A DNA stretch of 64,000 bases. It comes from Gimesia sp. (GTDB lineage: Bacteria; Planctomycetota; Planctomycetia; Planctomycetales; Planctomycetaceae). Where the stretch lies: contig PAJV01000076.1 of assembly GCA_002706765.1 (NCBI GenBank), forward strand, positions 186,001-250,000, given 5' to 3'. The notes under the pieces are model-generated. The model searched no databases. It saw only the letters and a list, made by a program, of their open reading frames with translations, and was not told the DNA's origin. Below are positions 35,540-44,169 of this stretch, piece by piece. The position numbers were made by a program, and so were the translations under genes. The stretch's first letter is position 1; each line of letters opens with the position of its first letter.

Positions 35540-37108
35540 CTATTCAAACTTGAACGAATACAAGTCCGCGTCTTTGAGTTTGATTCTTAGTTTGACCGGT
35601 TTGCCGGCGAGTTTGCTCACGTCGGTTCCCTGTTTCCAGTGCACTGCGCGGGAGATGGTGTCGCCGAAGAGTTCGCTGCAGTCGGACTCTGTGAAACCGT
35701 CGATGGGTTTGCCATCCGGGCTTTGCAGTTCGACTAAGATGCCGCCGGCGGCGGAGGTGGAGAAGTTGAGCTTGAGTTCTTTACCGGTGAAGGTGATGGG
35801 TTTGGTGGTGATCTCGGCTCCCTTGAGTGGTGCGTTGATCGAGACGAAGCCGTCAATGCGCATCGTGTAGCGTCTTAGCTGGTTGCTGTTGCCGGTCCAG
35901 TAACCTTCGGTGGCGTAGAGGGAAATTTCGTTGGGGGCACCTTCCACATCTGATTTGGTTTCGACCATCTGCCAGCCGATGTATTGATGTCCGTAGGCCC
36001 AGGTTCCCTGGCGTTCGATGCCGGGACGCAGGAAGGCTTCGGGCCAGCGTTTGAAATTCACCCCGTCGCGGCTGGTCATGAACAACCCTTCGGTAATCGC
36101 CATGCCGTAACGGTCGGAGATGGACGAACGCATTTTGCGATGTTTAAACTCGGGAAGTTGCTCCATCGATTTGGACCAGCCCCGTTCGATGTAGCGTGTG
36201 GGAAAGCCGACGAGGATGTGCGGAGCACGGTAGTAGGGTTTGATCTGATTGGTATAGAGCTGCTCGGGAGGCGCATCGCCGTACTTGAGGTCCTGGGGTT
36301 TGCTCCAGTGCAGCAGATCTGGTGAGGTCGCGGTGCGGATATCACGCAGGCCGGACGGTTTCCAGTTTTTTTCATCGGTCGTGCCTTTGGTGAAGTAACG
36401 CCAGTAGGCGCGGTATTTTTGAATCGTCGGATCCCAGAAGGCGAGGTTTTCCGAATCGAAGGCACCATCGGTGATGACCGGTTTATCCGCAAGGAGTGAC
36501 CAGTGAATGCCATCGGGGGATTTGAGCACCAGTAAGCCGTGCGGGCCGCGAGAGCGGAGGATGGCTTTAAATTTCGCATCTGCGGGACAGTCGGGATTTT
36601 CGTCTTTGAAGACGGCGGGATGCACGGGATCGGGTTTGGTGGACTTCATCCAGTCGCGATACGCTTTGCCGATGACGATGTTATTTTTTTTATCGCCACT
36701 GCCCGGCGGAAACGAGAACAGGCCCACGTCAGGGCGTTTCCAGTGAATGCCGTCGTCGCTTTCCGCGTAACAGGTGAAGTTACTGTTGTTGGGGCCGAGT
36801 TTTTTTTCCTGCACGTCGAGATGCCAGGCTTTGTAGTACATGCGGTATTTGTCGCCGTCTTTGAAGATACTCTGGTAGCCGCAACCACTCCCTTCCCAGG
36901 GCTTGTCGTAAGTGAAGACAATTTCGCGGGGCGTGGGATGATGCAGTTCGAAACGGGCTTCCGGGCTGCGGGATTCGATCAGGGTGTCGTCGACCATGAG
37001 TTCCAGTCGGGAGCCGATCTCGACTGGCTCTGCGGCGAACGAGATGTCTGTTGTAAGAAGCAGAAGTGTGAACAGGGCGAAGAGGCACGGGGCTGTCAGT
37101 CGTGGCAT
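35540..37108 (-). CDS. Exported five-bladed beta-propeller, glycoside hydrolase-like protein
   Basis: A 522-residue secreted protein with signal peptide MPRLTAPCLFALFTLLLLTTDISFAA. The body (GYQSIFKDGDKYRMYYKAW, FTCYAESDDGIHWKRPDVGLF, LAFWDPTIQKYRAYWRY, TSPDLLHWSKPQDL) has the repeated SxDGxxW and W-D-P features of the GH32/43/62/68-like five-bladed propellers common in planctomycetes. The C-terminal 110 residues form a beta-sandwich. Catalytic acids cannot be assigned. ATG 37108 was chosen because AGGA precedes it and the signal peptide starts there; the frame is open to 37183. Confidence 0.72.
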   Translation of the reverse strand: MPRLTAPCLFALFTLLLLTTDISFAAEPVEIGSRLELMVDDTLIESRSPEARFELHHPTPREIVFTYDKPWEGSGCGYQSIFKDGDKYRMYYKAWHLDVQEKKLGPNNSNFTCYAESDDGIHWKRPDVGLFSFPPGSGDKKNNIVIGKAYRDWMKSTKPDPVHPAVFKDENPDCPADAKFKAILRSRGPHGLLVLKSPDGIHWSLLADKPVITDGAFDSENLAFWDPTIQKYRAYWRYFTKGTTDEKNWKPSGLRDIRTATSPDLLHWSKPQDLKYGDAPPEQLYTNQIKPYYRAPHILVGFPTRYIERGWSKSMEQLPEFKHRKMRSSISDRYGMAITEGLFMTSRDGVNFKRWPEAFLRPGIERQGTWAYGHQYIGWQMVETKSDVEGAPNEISLYATEGYWTGNSNQLRRYTMRIDGFVSINAPLKGAEITTKPITFTGKELKLNFSTSAAGGILVELQSPDGKPIDGFTESDCSELFGDTISRAVHWKQGTDVSKLAGKPVKLRIKLKDADLYSFKFE

Positions 37109-37217
37109 GTTGTTGTTCCTGGTGCTGGAGTGTGTTGTGAGGAATTTCATTCTAACCAGAATTTCCGTTTGAATGAAAGCCACGGAGCTGATTTCGTCCG
37201 ATCACCTGTTTTTTTCG

Positions 37218-37245
37218 ACCACGAAAACACGAAATGAGACGAAAT
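37218..37245 (+). repeat. Short intergenic ACCACGAAA repeat, copy 3
   Basis: ACCACGAAAACACGAAATG followed by AGACGAAAT, between the divergent propeller and PARG genes. Confidence 0.7.
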
Positions 37246-37359
37246 CATAAAAAGGTGTGAACCATGATTTAATATCACTTGTCGTATAAAATACACTAAG
37301 GTAGAATGTAGTGAATAATATAAAGAATGAGAAAACAGGAATGAGAAAGGATTGTGACT

Positions 37360-38223
37360 ATGAGTAGTCGAACAGGACGTGCGTATCTGGCGAAGACCAC
37401 GCTGGAAGTCATGGAAGTGGGACAGTATGTAAATCCACGGGGGGAGACAGTAGCGATTACCGCCGAGATGGCGGCCTGCAATGCGGGTTCAGCCTGTTTT
37501 GAACCAGAAACGCTGACAGAGATGCGGGATGAAGTACTACGGACGCCTGCTCCGTTTACGGAAACGGCATTCCAACTGGAGAATGAGACCACGTTAGAAG
37601 GTGCATGGTCACTGGCGGCAGACGCGACGACTGGCCGGATTGGTGTATTGAATTTTGCTTCTGCGAAAAATCCGGGAGGCGGGTTTCTGGGAGGAAGCCA
37701 GGCGCAGGAAGAGAGTCTGGCGCGTAGTTCGGCGCTGTATGCTTCGTTGAATCTGTTTCACAAACAGTACTATGAGACACATCGCAGGTTGCGGAGCGCC
37801 TTTTATTCGGATCGCATGATTTACTCCCCTGCCTGTCCGGTGTTTCGGGATGATGCGGGATCGTTTCTGAAATCCAGTTACCAGGTGGATTTTCTGACGA
37901 GTGCGGCTCCCAATGCGGGTGCGATTCAGAAGAATGAACCTGTGCATGTGAGTGAGATTCCGCAGGTCTTCATGGCACGCATGGATAAAACGCTTGCGTT
38001 GTTTGCTGCGCAGGGTTGTCAGACACTGGTGCTGGGGGCCTGGGGCTGTGGTGTCTTTCGAAATTCTCCTGATCTGGTGGCTCGACTGTTTTCTGAATTC
38101 CTGCAATCCGGGGGTCCTTATTTCGGTCGATTCAAACAGATTCGCTTTTCTGTACTTGACCGGAGTGAGGAAAAACCGATATTGAGAGCATTCACAAATT
38201 ATTTTGCGCGCTCAAGCGTATGA
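37360..38223 (+). CDS. Microbial-type poly(ADP-ribose) glycohydrolase (TIGR02452/DUF2263 family)
   Basis: A 287-residue protein of the bacterial PARG family, which removes ADP-ribose chains from proteins. The PARG signature GGG-X7-QEE is present: Gly106-108, then Gln116-Glu117-Glu118 in NPGGGFLGGSQAQEESLARSS, where the second Glu is the catalytic acid. Also typical are IYSPACPVFRDD, LTSAAPNAGA and LVLGAWGCGVFRN. ATG 37360, with GAAAGG nine bases upstream, was preferred to the GTG at 37354. Proximity to a macrodomain gene supports ADP-ribose metabolism; no ADP-ribosyltransferase is seen in the window. Confidence 0.9.
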   Translation: MSSRTGRAYLAKTTLEVMEVGQYVNPRGETVAITAEMAACNAGSACFEPETLTEMRDEVLRTPAPFTETAFQLENETTLEGAWSLAADATTGRIGVLNFASAKNPGGGFLGGSQAQEESLARSSALYASLNLFHKQYYETHRRLRSAFYSDRMIYSPACPVFRDDAGSFLKSSYQVDFLTSAAPNAGAIQKNEPVHVSEIPQVFMARMDKTLALFAAQGCQTLVLGAWGCGVFRNSPDLVARLFSEFLQSGGPYFGRFKQIRFSVLDRSEEKPILRAFTNYFARSSV

Positions 38224-38242
38224 TCAGAGCTATGAGGTATGA

Positions 38243-38713
38243 ATGGGCTTCTTTGACAGGTTTAAATCCAAACCAGCGGCCACCACGGTCAGTAGTGCCC
38301 ACAGTGTGGCACGGATTATGGTGATGCTGGAATGCGATGGCGACCAGGTTTTATTTATTTTGCTGACAGACGACGGCACGATCAACCGGATGGGAACAGG
38401 GGCCGAGGACAACCGGGAACACGATCTGTATATCGGCGTGAGTGATGCCGCTGCGTTTCAGGCAGTGCGCGGTGTCTGCAGTCCGGTGATTGACGGCTGG
38501 ATCGGCGGGTTTGGTGACCCGGAAGCAGCGGGTAAACCGTGCAAATTACTGGTAGGTTTTCAGACGTCTGCGGGTGAAGAACTGTTGAGCCAGTGGGAGT
38601 ATGGCACGGAATCCAAGGGACCGCCGACTGAAGTAATTGCGGTGGTGAAACAGGCCGTTCAGGCGACGGCAGACTGGTACGCGGAGCAGAAAACGCTGTC
38701 AGCCGATGGTTGA
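38243..38713 (+). CDS. Protein of unknown function
   Basis: A 156-residue soluble protein starting MGFFDRFKSKPAATTVSS. The middle (ECDGDQVLFILLTDDGTINRMGTGAE) looks like an antiparallel sheet; a helix at the end reads TEVIAVVKQAVQATADWYAEQ. I do not recognise a family. It is 19 bases after the PARG gene on the same strand, so it may be co-transcribed; GAGG precedes the ATG. Confidence 0.65.
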   Translation: MGFFDRFKSKPAATTVSSAHSVARIMVMLECDGDQVLFILLTDDGTINRMGTGAEDNREHDLYIGVSDAAAFQAVRGVCSPVIDGWIGGFGDPEAAGKPCKLLVGFQTSAGEELLSQWEYGTESKGPPTEVIAVVKQAVQATADWYAEQKTLSADG

Positions 38714-38720
38714 TTGTGCT

Positions 38721-38750
38721 ACCACGAATCACACAAAATGCACGAAAATG
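38721..38750 (+). repeat. Short intergenic ACCACGAAA repeat, copy 4 (degenerate)
   Basis: ACCACGAATCACACAAAATG followed by CACGAAAATG; weaker match, same orientation as the other local copies. Confidence 0.5.
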
Positions 38751-38847
38751 TGCTGGTGATGTGAGGTGTGGAGAAACTTCACTTTTTCAGTGAGCCTTTG
38801 CAGACCTGGTGCTGTTGACTAAGATGGCAGTATTGATCTGTCTGGAA

Positions 38848-38890
38848 GTGGGGACGACCTCACCGCTCCTGATTCAACGGGGACGGCCCC
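38848..38890 (+). ncRNA. Guanidine-II (mini-ykkC) riboswitch
   Basis: Two short hairpins, each closed over an ACGR tetraloop, lie just before the sugE start. Hairpin 1 is GTGGGG (38848-38853), ACGA loop, CCTCAC (38858-38863), with one G-U pair. Hairpin 2 is GGGG (38879-38882), ACGG loop, CCCC (38887-38890). The 15-base linker and the GAAGGA ribosome site 7 bases after hairpin 2 fit the mini-ykkC consensus. Guanidinium would stabilise loop-loop pairing and free the ribosome site. The downstream exporter gene is the class this riboswitch normally controls. Confidence 0.85.
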
Positions 38891-38910
38891 TCTGTGTGAA
38901 GGACTATACG

Positions 38911-39231
38911 ATGTCGTGGCTGATTCTCATTCTGGCGGGTTTGTTTGAAGTGGCCTGGGCCGTGGGCTTGAAATATACAGAAGGTTTTACGCGTCTGCTC
39001 CCTTCCCTGTGGACCATCGGTTCGATGATCATCAGTCTGGGATTACTGGGGCTCGCGATGAAAACTCTGCCTCTGGGAACCGCATATGCTGTCTGGGTGG
39101 GAGTGGGTGCCGTGGGAACGGTGATTCTGGGCGTGGTGCTGTTTCAGGAACCGATCAATGCGGTCCGCATTTTCAGCGTGTTGTTGATTCTGGCCGGATT
39201 AATTGGTCTCAAACTGGGAGCGGCAGGTTGA
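38911..39231 (+). CDS. sugE: Small multidrug resistance protein, guanidinium exporter Gdx/SugE type
   Basis: A 106-residue SMR-family protein with four membrane helices. The active-site Glu is in [21 protein letters not shown] (Glu13), and [19 protein letters not shown] plus [10 protein letters not shown] are SugE/Gdx hallmarks. Gdx exports guanidinium in exchange for protons as a dual-topology dimer. ATG 38911, with GAAGGA before it, is the only start giving the family N-terminus MSWLILI; the open frame upstream runs through the riboswitch. Regulation by guanidinium is indicated by the mini-ykkC element. Confidence 0.93.
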   Translation: MSWLILILAGLFEVAWAVGLKYTEGFTRLLPSLWTIGSMIISLGLLGLAMKTLPLGTAYAVWVGVGAVGTVILGVVLFQEPINAVRIFSVLLILAGLIGLKLGAAG

Positions 39232-39298
39232 ACTGCCTGGCTTATTCCATGTGAAGGATATACAGAGCAGCCTGAACAGGATGCCGAAAGTTTTTTCT

Positions 39299-39329
39299 GC
39301 CACGAAAGTCACGAAAGAACATGGAAATG
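39299..39329 (+). repeat. Short intergenic ACCACGAAA repeat, copy 5 (degenerate)
   Basis: GCCACGAAAGTCACGAAAG followed by AACATGGAAATG, between sugE and the hydrolase gene. Confidence 0.55.
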
Positions 39330-39388
39330 TGATTTTTGAATTTGTGCTGGTGTATTGAAACGGTAATGAGATTTTTGAAGGAGCTGTG

Positions 39389-39934
39389 ATGAGTCGTGCA
39401 TTGCTGGTGATTGATGTGCAGAACGAATATTTTACGGGGGCACTGCCGATTACTTATCCGGCGGGGCATCTGGAGCAGATCCTGGTCGCGATGGATGCGG
39501 CTGCCGCGAAACAGGTGCCTGTGATTGTGGTGCAGCATCATATGACTGATCCTGAAAAGCCGTTCTTTCAGAAAGGAACGTCGGGCTGGGAACTGCATGC
39601 CGAGGTCGCAAAGCGTCCCCATGATGTTCTGATTGAGAAAACGTTGCCGGGCAGTTTCACGGGGACGGAACTGGAAGACTGGCTGCGGGAGCGGAACATC
39701 GATACGGTAACGATCGCCGGTTATATGACTCACATGTGTTGTGATACGACGGCCCGCCAGGCGGTGCACCGGGGCTTTACGGTGGAATTTCTGAGTGACG
39801 CTACCGGGACCCTGCCCTTGTCGAATTCAGCCGGTGAAGTGACGGCGGAAGAACTGCAGCGGTCAATTCTGTGTGCACAGCAGATGATGCTGAGCGAAGT
39901 GCTGGACGTCGCTACCTGGATTGGACGATTGTGA
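39389..39934 (+). CDS. Isochorismatase-family cysteine hydrolase
   Basis: A 181-residue cytosolic hydrolase. The catalytic triad is visible: Asp9 in [11 protein letters not shown], Lys84 in [10 protein letters not shown], and Cys117 in [14 protein letters not shown]. Members hydrolyse amides such as nicotinamide, biuret-type or N-carbamoyl compounds, or isochorismate. It follows the guanidinium exporter by 157 bases, so a role with nitrogen-rich compounds is possible but unproven. AAGGAG precedes the ATG. Confidence 0.85.
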   Translation: MSRALLVIDVQNEYFTGALPITYPAGHLEQILVAMDAAAAKQVPVIVVQHHMTDPEKPFFQKGTSGWELHAEVAKRPHDVLIEKTLPGSFTGTELEDWLRERNIDTVTIAGYMTHMCCDTTARQAVHRGFTVEFLSDATGTLPLSNSAGEVTAEELQRSILCAQQMMLSEVLDVATWIGRL

Positions 39935-39971
39935 GGATCTCCTGTGCCCCTGCTCTAATGCGAGACTGACT

Positions 39972-40835
39972 GTGGAGAACAAAAACGCTGAACTTGTAAT
40001 CACAAAATTAAACGAACTGGGATTCGTTTTGTCACCTGAGATCCATTACCGGTTGGAGACGGTGTTTTCCGGGACTTATGGGGATGTTAAGGATCATGAA
40101 GTCAGGAAAAAATATGAGCTGGTAGAACAGATCGAACCCGTACTGGTGAGCATGTTGCTGAAAGACGAACAGGTTCTGTTTGTCTCGAAAGGAGAGATCC
40201 GGTTTCGCAAGATCATTATCGTGCTTACAAATTTGCGACTGCTTTTGATGCATTCGAACCGCTATGAACCTTTCCATCAACCCTACTGGTCTATTTATTA
40301 CAGTCAGGTTGAAACACTGAAAAACTCCTGGATTGGAACGCCTCAATTTCGCCTGGTCGATGGTAAGAAAATGACTTTTAACGATTTTCCCCAACAGGAT
40401 CGTCTGACTCTGCGAATGGTTTTTCAGGATGTGACTGAACTGCTGAAAAAAGCAGATTTTGATCCGTCAGTTTCGCAATCGCGGGAAAATCTGTGTGGAA
40501 ACTGTTTCGCGGTCCTTCCCCAACCATCTTATAAATGTGAAGATTGCGGCGCGTCATTCTGGACGCCTGCCGAGATGGGGTTCCGCTGTCTCATTTTTCC
40601 GCCGTGGGAGAATTTTGTGTTGAAGGAAAATCACTATGCGTGGAATAGTCTGGTGACCTACCTGGCATTTCAGGCGATGGCCTTTCAGATATTGTCTCAC
40701 CGAGGTTTTGCATATGCCTGGCTGATTCTGGTGATAAGTAACGCGAGTGCTGCACTGGTGGCCCTTAATCAGATGATTAAGGGACGGTATATTAAGGATG
40801 TCTCCGGGCACGTTTCCTCCGAATTCGAAAAATAA
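39972..40835 (+). CDS. Membrane protein with PH/GRAM-like and zinc-ribbon segments, paralogue A
   Basis: A 287-residue protein from GTG 39972. This start makes 19 residues precede LSPEIHYRLET, exactly as in the next gene, its paralogue. The first half has EQVLFVSKGEIRFRKIIIVLTNLRLLLM, which resembles a bacterial PH/GRAM-like module. In the middle a zinc ribbon is formed by CGNC and CEDC (CGNCFAVLPQPSYKCEDCGASFW), followed by a conserved FPPW and two C-terminal hydrophobic helices. No known function. The open frame reaches TTG 39921, which overlaps the hydrolase gene. Confidence 0.72.
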   Translation: MENKNAELVITKLNELGFVLSPEIHYRLETVFSGTYGDVKDHEVRKKYELVEQIEPVLVSMLLKDEQVLFVSKGEIRFRKIIIVLTNLRLLLMHSNRYEPFHQPYWSIYYSQVETLKNSWIGTPQFRLVDGKKMTFNDFPQQDRLTLRMVFQDVTELLKKADFDPSVSQSRENLCGNCFAVLPQPSYKCEDCGASFWTPAEMGFRCLIFPPWENFVLKENHYAWNSLVTYLAFQAMAFQILSHRGFAYAWLILVISNASAALVALNQMIKGRYIKDVSGHVSSEFEK

Positions 40836-40978
40836 CAGTCAGTATTTCGTCCAGTTTCTTCATTGCGGGGTAGCGAAGAATTCATCGTAAAAAAAGAAAA
40901 TCGTTTTGAACTGTTCGTGTGTTCTGGGTAAGATGCGTTTCTACTTCCGTTTTACCCCATCCCTGAGGACGATCGAAC

Positions 40979-41875
40979 ATGAGCACTGTAGCCAGTCAGG
41001 CGGTTGATACCAAACTTACGCAGTTGAATCTGATTCTCTCCCCCGACATTCACTATCGGCTGGAGACCATGTTCCCGAAGCTTGAGGGGATGTTTGCCAA
41101 AAGTGGGATCAAGAAAAAATTCCAGCTGGTGAAACGTCTCGAACCGCTGCTGGAAGAGATGCTCCTGGAAAAGGAAGAAGTGCTGTTCATTTCCAAAGGA
41201 AATCAGTCTTCTTTCTCCGAGCAGTTCTTTATGGGAGCACTCTGGGCACAGACGATTAATCATACGGCGGTGGTGCTGACGAATTTTCGCCTGCTGTGTA
41301 TTCGCACGAATGGATCGGGAAAACCCAAGCGTACCTTCTGGTCAATTTATTACAGCCAGATCAAGGATCTGAAGAGTACGATCTTCGGGAATGCCAAGAT
41401 TTGTCTGAAAGATGGCAAGAGCCTGAATTATTCGGGGTTCCCGAAAATTGATCGCAAGACGATGCGTGAGGTTTTTCTGGATGCTTATAAAACATTCGAA
41501 GAGAAAGGCTTTGATCCGGAGGTATCGCAGTCGCGGGAGAACCTGTGTGGTAACTGTTTTGCAGTTGTTCCCAGGCATGATTACCACTGTGAAGCGTGTG
41601 GCGCGACGTTCTGGAAGCCATCACAGGTAGGAATTCGCAGTTTCGTCTTCCCGTCGTGGGGAGACTTTGTGATGAAACATTATCCGGTCGCGTTTGCCGA
41701 GTTTTGTGGTTTTATGATCTTAGTGGTTGTACTGGCTGCTGCCATTTCGAATGGTAACTACGGGTTCGCCGCGATTCTGTTTGTGCTGGCCAATGGTGGC
41801 GATGCCGCAATCACGGCGCAGATCGCTGCCAAAGGACTGCATCTGAAATCAGTCCCGGAATCCCAGTCAGCCTGA
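40979..41875 (+). CDS. Membrane protein with PH/GRAM-like and zinc-ribbon segments, paralogue B
   Basis: A 298-residue paralogue of the preceding gene. Shared features are LSPDIHYRLETMF, EEVLFISKGNQ, AVVLTNFRLLCI, FWSIYYSQI, VSQSRENLCGNCFAVVP, the zinc ribbon CGNC/CEAC (YHCEACGATFWKP), and FPSW before two membrane helices (about residues 235-275). It has a 12-residue insertion after the SKG motif (SSFSEQFFMGALWAQ). A tandem duplication is the simplest explanation. Function unknown; one possibility is a membrane-linked sensor or lipid-binding protein. Confidence 0.75.
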   Translation: MSTVASQAVDTKLTQLNLILSPDIHYRLETMFPKLEGMFAKSGIKKKFQLVKRLEPLLEEMLLEKEEVLFISKGNQSSFSEQFFMGALWAQTINHTAVVLTNFRLLCIRTNGSGKPKRTFWSIYYSQIKDLKSTIFGNAKICLKDGKSLNYSGFPKIDRKTMREVFLDAYKTFEEKGFDPEVSQSRENLCGNCFAVVPRHDYHCEACGATFWKPSQVGIRSFVFPSWGDFVMKHYPVAFAEFCGFMILVVVLAAAISNGNYGFAAILFVLANGGDAAITAQIAAKGLHLKSVPESQSA

Positions 41876-41976
41876 TCGTGCGACCTGTGCGGTTTAACAG
41901 TTGTGGTTTCTTTGATCTGAGAAGTTTTTGTGAGATGACTCCACAGCTGGCAGCGGTGATACACGATAAATAAAAC

Positions 41977-42000
41977 GGATGGTTGAACAGGAGACCATCC
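41977..42000 (+). terminator. Hairpin downstream of paralogue B, possible terminator
   Basis: GGATGGT (41977-41983) pairs perfectly with ACCATCC (41994-42000) over a 10-base loop. There is no T-run after it, so it may terminate poorly or be part of the next gene's leader. Confidence 0.4.
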
Positions 42001-42033
42001 TGAATTCTGTTTACCGTTCATGGGGAGTAGCTT

Positions 42034-43212
42034 ATGCGTATTATGTCACCAGGGGTCTGTGTGCTGATTCTGGGGATAGGCCTGATGTTGCCGTCTGGAA
42101 TGGTGCAGGGACAGACGATTAATCACCAACTGGAACCCTATCTGAAATCCGGAGAGCTGCCGGCGGTTGCTGCTGCCGTTGTAGTACAAGGTGTGCTGAC
42201 CGAATATGGTGCGGTTGGGACACGGAAAATGGGTGCGGATATCCCGGTTACGATTCATGACAAGTTTCATCTGGGTTCTGATGGTAAAGCGATGACCGCA
42301 ACCATCGCCGGGATGATGATTGAAGAAGGCAAGCTGAAATGGGACTCGACGCTGGGAGATGTCTTTCCGGAATTGAAAAAATCCATGGCGCCTGGCGTTG
42401 CGAAAGTGACGCTGGAGCAGCTGCTGTCACATACAAGCGGGATGCGGGCCGATGATGAAAATCTGATGGATCTGCTGAAGAACTCGGTGGACGTCGAAGG
42501 TAATCTGGACGAGCTGCGATACTGGATCGTGAAGGAATCGGTCAAGCTGCCCCTGGTGGCGGAACCGACCAAAGCGTGGGCATATAACAACCGGGGTTAT
42601 ACCATTGCCGGTGCGATGATTGAACGCGTCAGCGGAAAATCCTGGGATGAGCTGATTGTGGAACGGATCTTTGAACCGTTTGGATTGACGACCGCTGGTC
42701 TGGGAACACAGTCTACGTTAGGGAAAATTGATGCACCACTGGGGCATGTGAAGCAGAAGGATGGTAAAGTCAAATCGTATATGGCGGGACCGCAGGCAGA
42801 TAACTCGCTGATTCTGGGACCCGCGGGAACTTTGCACCTGTCGATTCTGGATTTTGCGACCTGGGCCAGCTGGAACGCCGGGAACGGGATGCGGGCGCCC
42901 TGCAATATTGTTTCGCCACAGATGGTTGAGAAAATTCATACCCCGGTATTTACGATCAAAGGTGAGAACCGTCCGGGAACACCACCCGATGGAAAATACG
43001 CGCATGGCTGGGGCTGGGTGACCGTCGAGTGGGCACCTTATCCCCTGCTCTATCATGGCGGCTCGAACGGAAAAAATCTGGCACAGGTCTGGATTGATAA
43101 AAAGAAAGATATCGCGATTGTCATCATGACGAACATCAGTAATCCAAAAGCTGATGACACACTGCGGGAAATCGCGAAGGAACTGTACCAGGATGCCACC
43201 GCGGGGTATTAA
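42034..43212 (+). CDS. Exported beta-lactamase-fold serine hydrolase
   Basis: A 392-residue serine beta-lactamase-like protein with signal peptide (about residues 1-27, ending MVQGQ). SxxK is SDGK (Ser82, Lys85) in FHLGSDGKAMTAT, the Tyr motif is intact as YNN (Tyr184) in KAWAYNNRGYTIAG, and the last motif is HGGSNGKN. The likely activity is esterase, D-aminopeptidase or a related penicillin-binding activity in the periplasm. It is unrelated in detail to the family member at 19.4-20.5 kb, which lacks the signal peptide and the Asn of YxN. Confidence 0.85.
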   Translation: MRIMSPGVCVLILGIGLMLPSGMVQGQTINHQLEPYLKSGELPAVAAAVVVQGVLTEYGAVGTRKMGADIPVTIHDKFHLGSDGKAMTATIAGMMIEEGKLKWDSTLGDVFPELKKSMAPGVAKVTLEQLLSHTSGMRADDENLMDLLKNSVDVEGNLDELRYWIVKESVKLPLVAEPTKAWAYNNRGYTIAGAMIERVSGKSWDELIVERIFEPFGLTTAGLGTQSTLGKIDAPLGHVKQKDGKVKSYMAGPQADNSLILGPAGTLHLSILDFATWASWNAGNGMRAPCNIVSPQMVEKIHTPVFTIKGENRPGTPPDGKYAHGWGWVTVEWAPYPLLYHGGSNGKNLAQVWIDKKKDIAIVIMTNISNPKADDTLREIAKELYQDATAGY

Positions 43213-43245
43213 CGAATTACCAGGAAATCAGATTGGGATCTGAAA

Positions 43246-43287
43246 ACGACTCCGTTCTCTCATTTGTTGTTGAGGGAGCGGAGTCGT
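43246..43287. terminator. Long stem-loop after the serine hydrolase gene
   Basis: A 16-bp stem, ACGACTCCGTTCTCTC pairing with GAGGGAGCGGAGTCGT with two G-U pairs, has a 10-base loop. It lies 34 bases after the stop, preceded by AAAA and followed by GGTATA rather than a T-run. It probably ends or protects the upstream mRNA. Confidence 0.55.
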
Positions 43288-43342
43288 GGTATAACGGTTG
43301 CGGGACTTTTTGCTTTTCACATCTGTCCGGAACTGATGCTTC

Positions 43343-44041
43343 ATGTTGAATCCCATGTATGGCCGCCACGCTGCCGAATACGCGGCGGCGATCAGAGATA
43401 ACAGCTATAACGCCCACTATGAACGCCCTTCCCTCATCGCGCTGCTGCCGGAACTGCAGGGAAAACGGGTGATCGATCTGGGCTGCGGGCCTGGTGAATA
43501 CGCGGCTTACCTGACGTCACAGGGCGCGACGGTCACCGCCGTTGACAGTTCGCTAGAGATGATCTCGCTGGTACAGCAGAAGCTGGGAAACAGCGTCCAC
43601 GCGTATGTGCAGGATCTCGCGCAGGGAGTGCCTGACGAAGCAGATCGGTCTTTTGATCTGGTTGTCTCTCCTCTGATGATTCATTACCTGGAAGATCCGA
43701 CGTCCTTGTTTCGTGATGTGAAACGCATCCTCAAACCCGAGGGGCTGTTTGTGTTTTCAACTCATCACCCGTTTGTGGATTATCAGTTCTCGCCGAGCGG
43801 GAATTATTTTCTGACTGAGAAAATTGTCGATGAATGGGATACCCTGGGCAGACCGACGCGGGTGGAATATTTTCGCAGGCCTTTGTCGGCCTTGATGCAG
43901 TCTTTGACGGATGCGGGCTTGTGTATGGTCGAGCTGAGTGAAGGCAGGCCCGACGAGCAGATGCAGCAGACTGATCCGGAAAGTTTTCAGAAGTTGTCGA
44001 CCGCGCCGGGATTTCTGTTTTTGAAGTGCCGTGTGGTGTGA
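43343..44041 (+). CDS. Class I SAM-dependent methyltransferase
   Basis: A 232-residue Methyltransf_11/25-type enzyme. SAM motif I is VIDLGCGPGEYAAYL (near residue 45), then VTAVDSSLEMI, and FDLVVSPLMIHYLED and RILKPEGLFVFSTHHPFVDY follow. Substrate cannot be told from sequence; small-molecule or quinone-type methylation is common in this class. The stop lies just before a repeat-rich region. Confidence 0.83.
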   Translation: MLNPMYGRHAAEYAAAIRDNSYNAHYERPSLIALLPELQGKRVIDLGCGPGEYAAYLTSQGATVTAVDSSLEMISLVQQKLGNSVHAYVQDLAQGVPDEADRSFDLVVSPLMIHYLEDPTSLFRDVKRILKPEGLFVFSTHHPFVDYQFSPSGNYFLTEKIVDEWDTLGRPTRVEYFRRPLSALMQSLTDAGLCMVELSEGRPDEQMQQTDPESFQKLSTAPGFLFLKCRVV

Positions 44042-44169
44042 AGCTCGTTTTATAAGCAGTCTCCGAACGAGTGAGCCGCGTTATGGAATTGTGTTTTGAG
44101 CAGACTGTTCCCGCTGATTGCGAGTGGGACTGCAAGTGATTCCTGAGTACTGTTGGCAGTCCAACAGCA

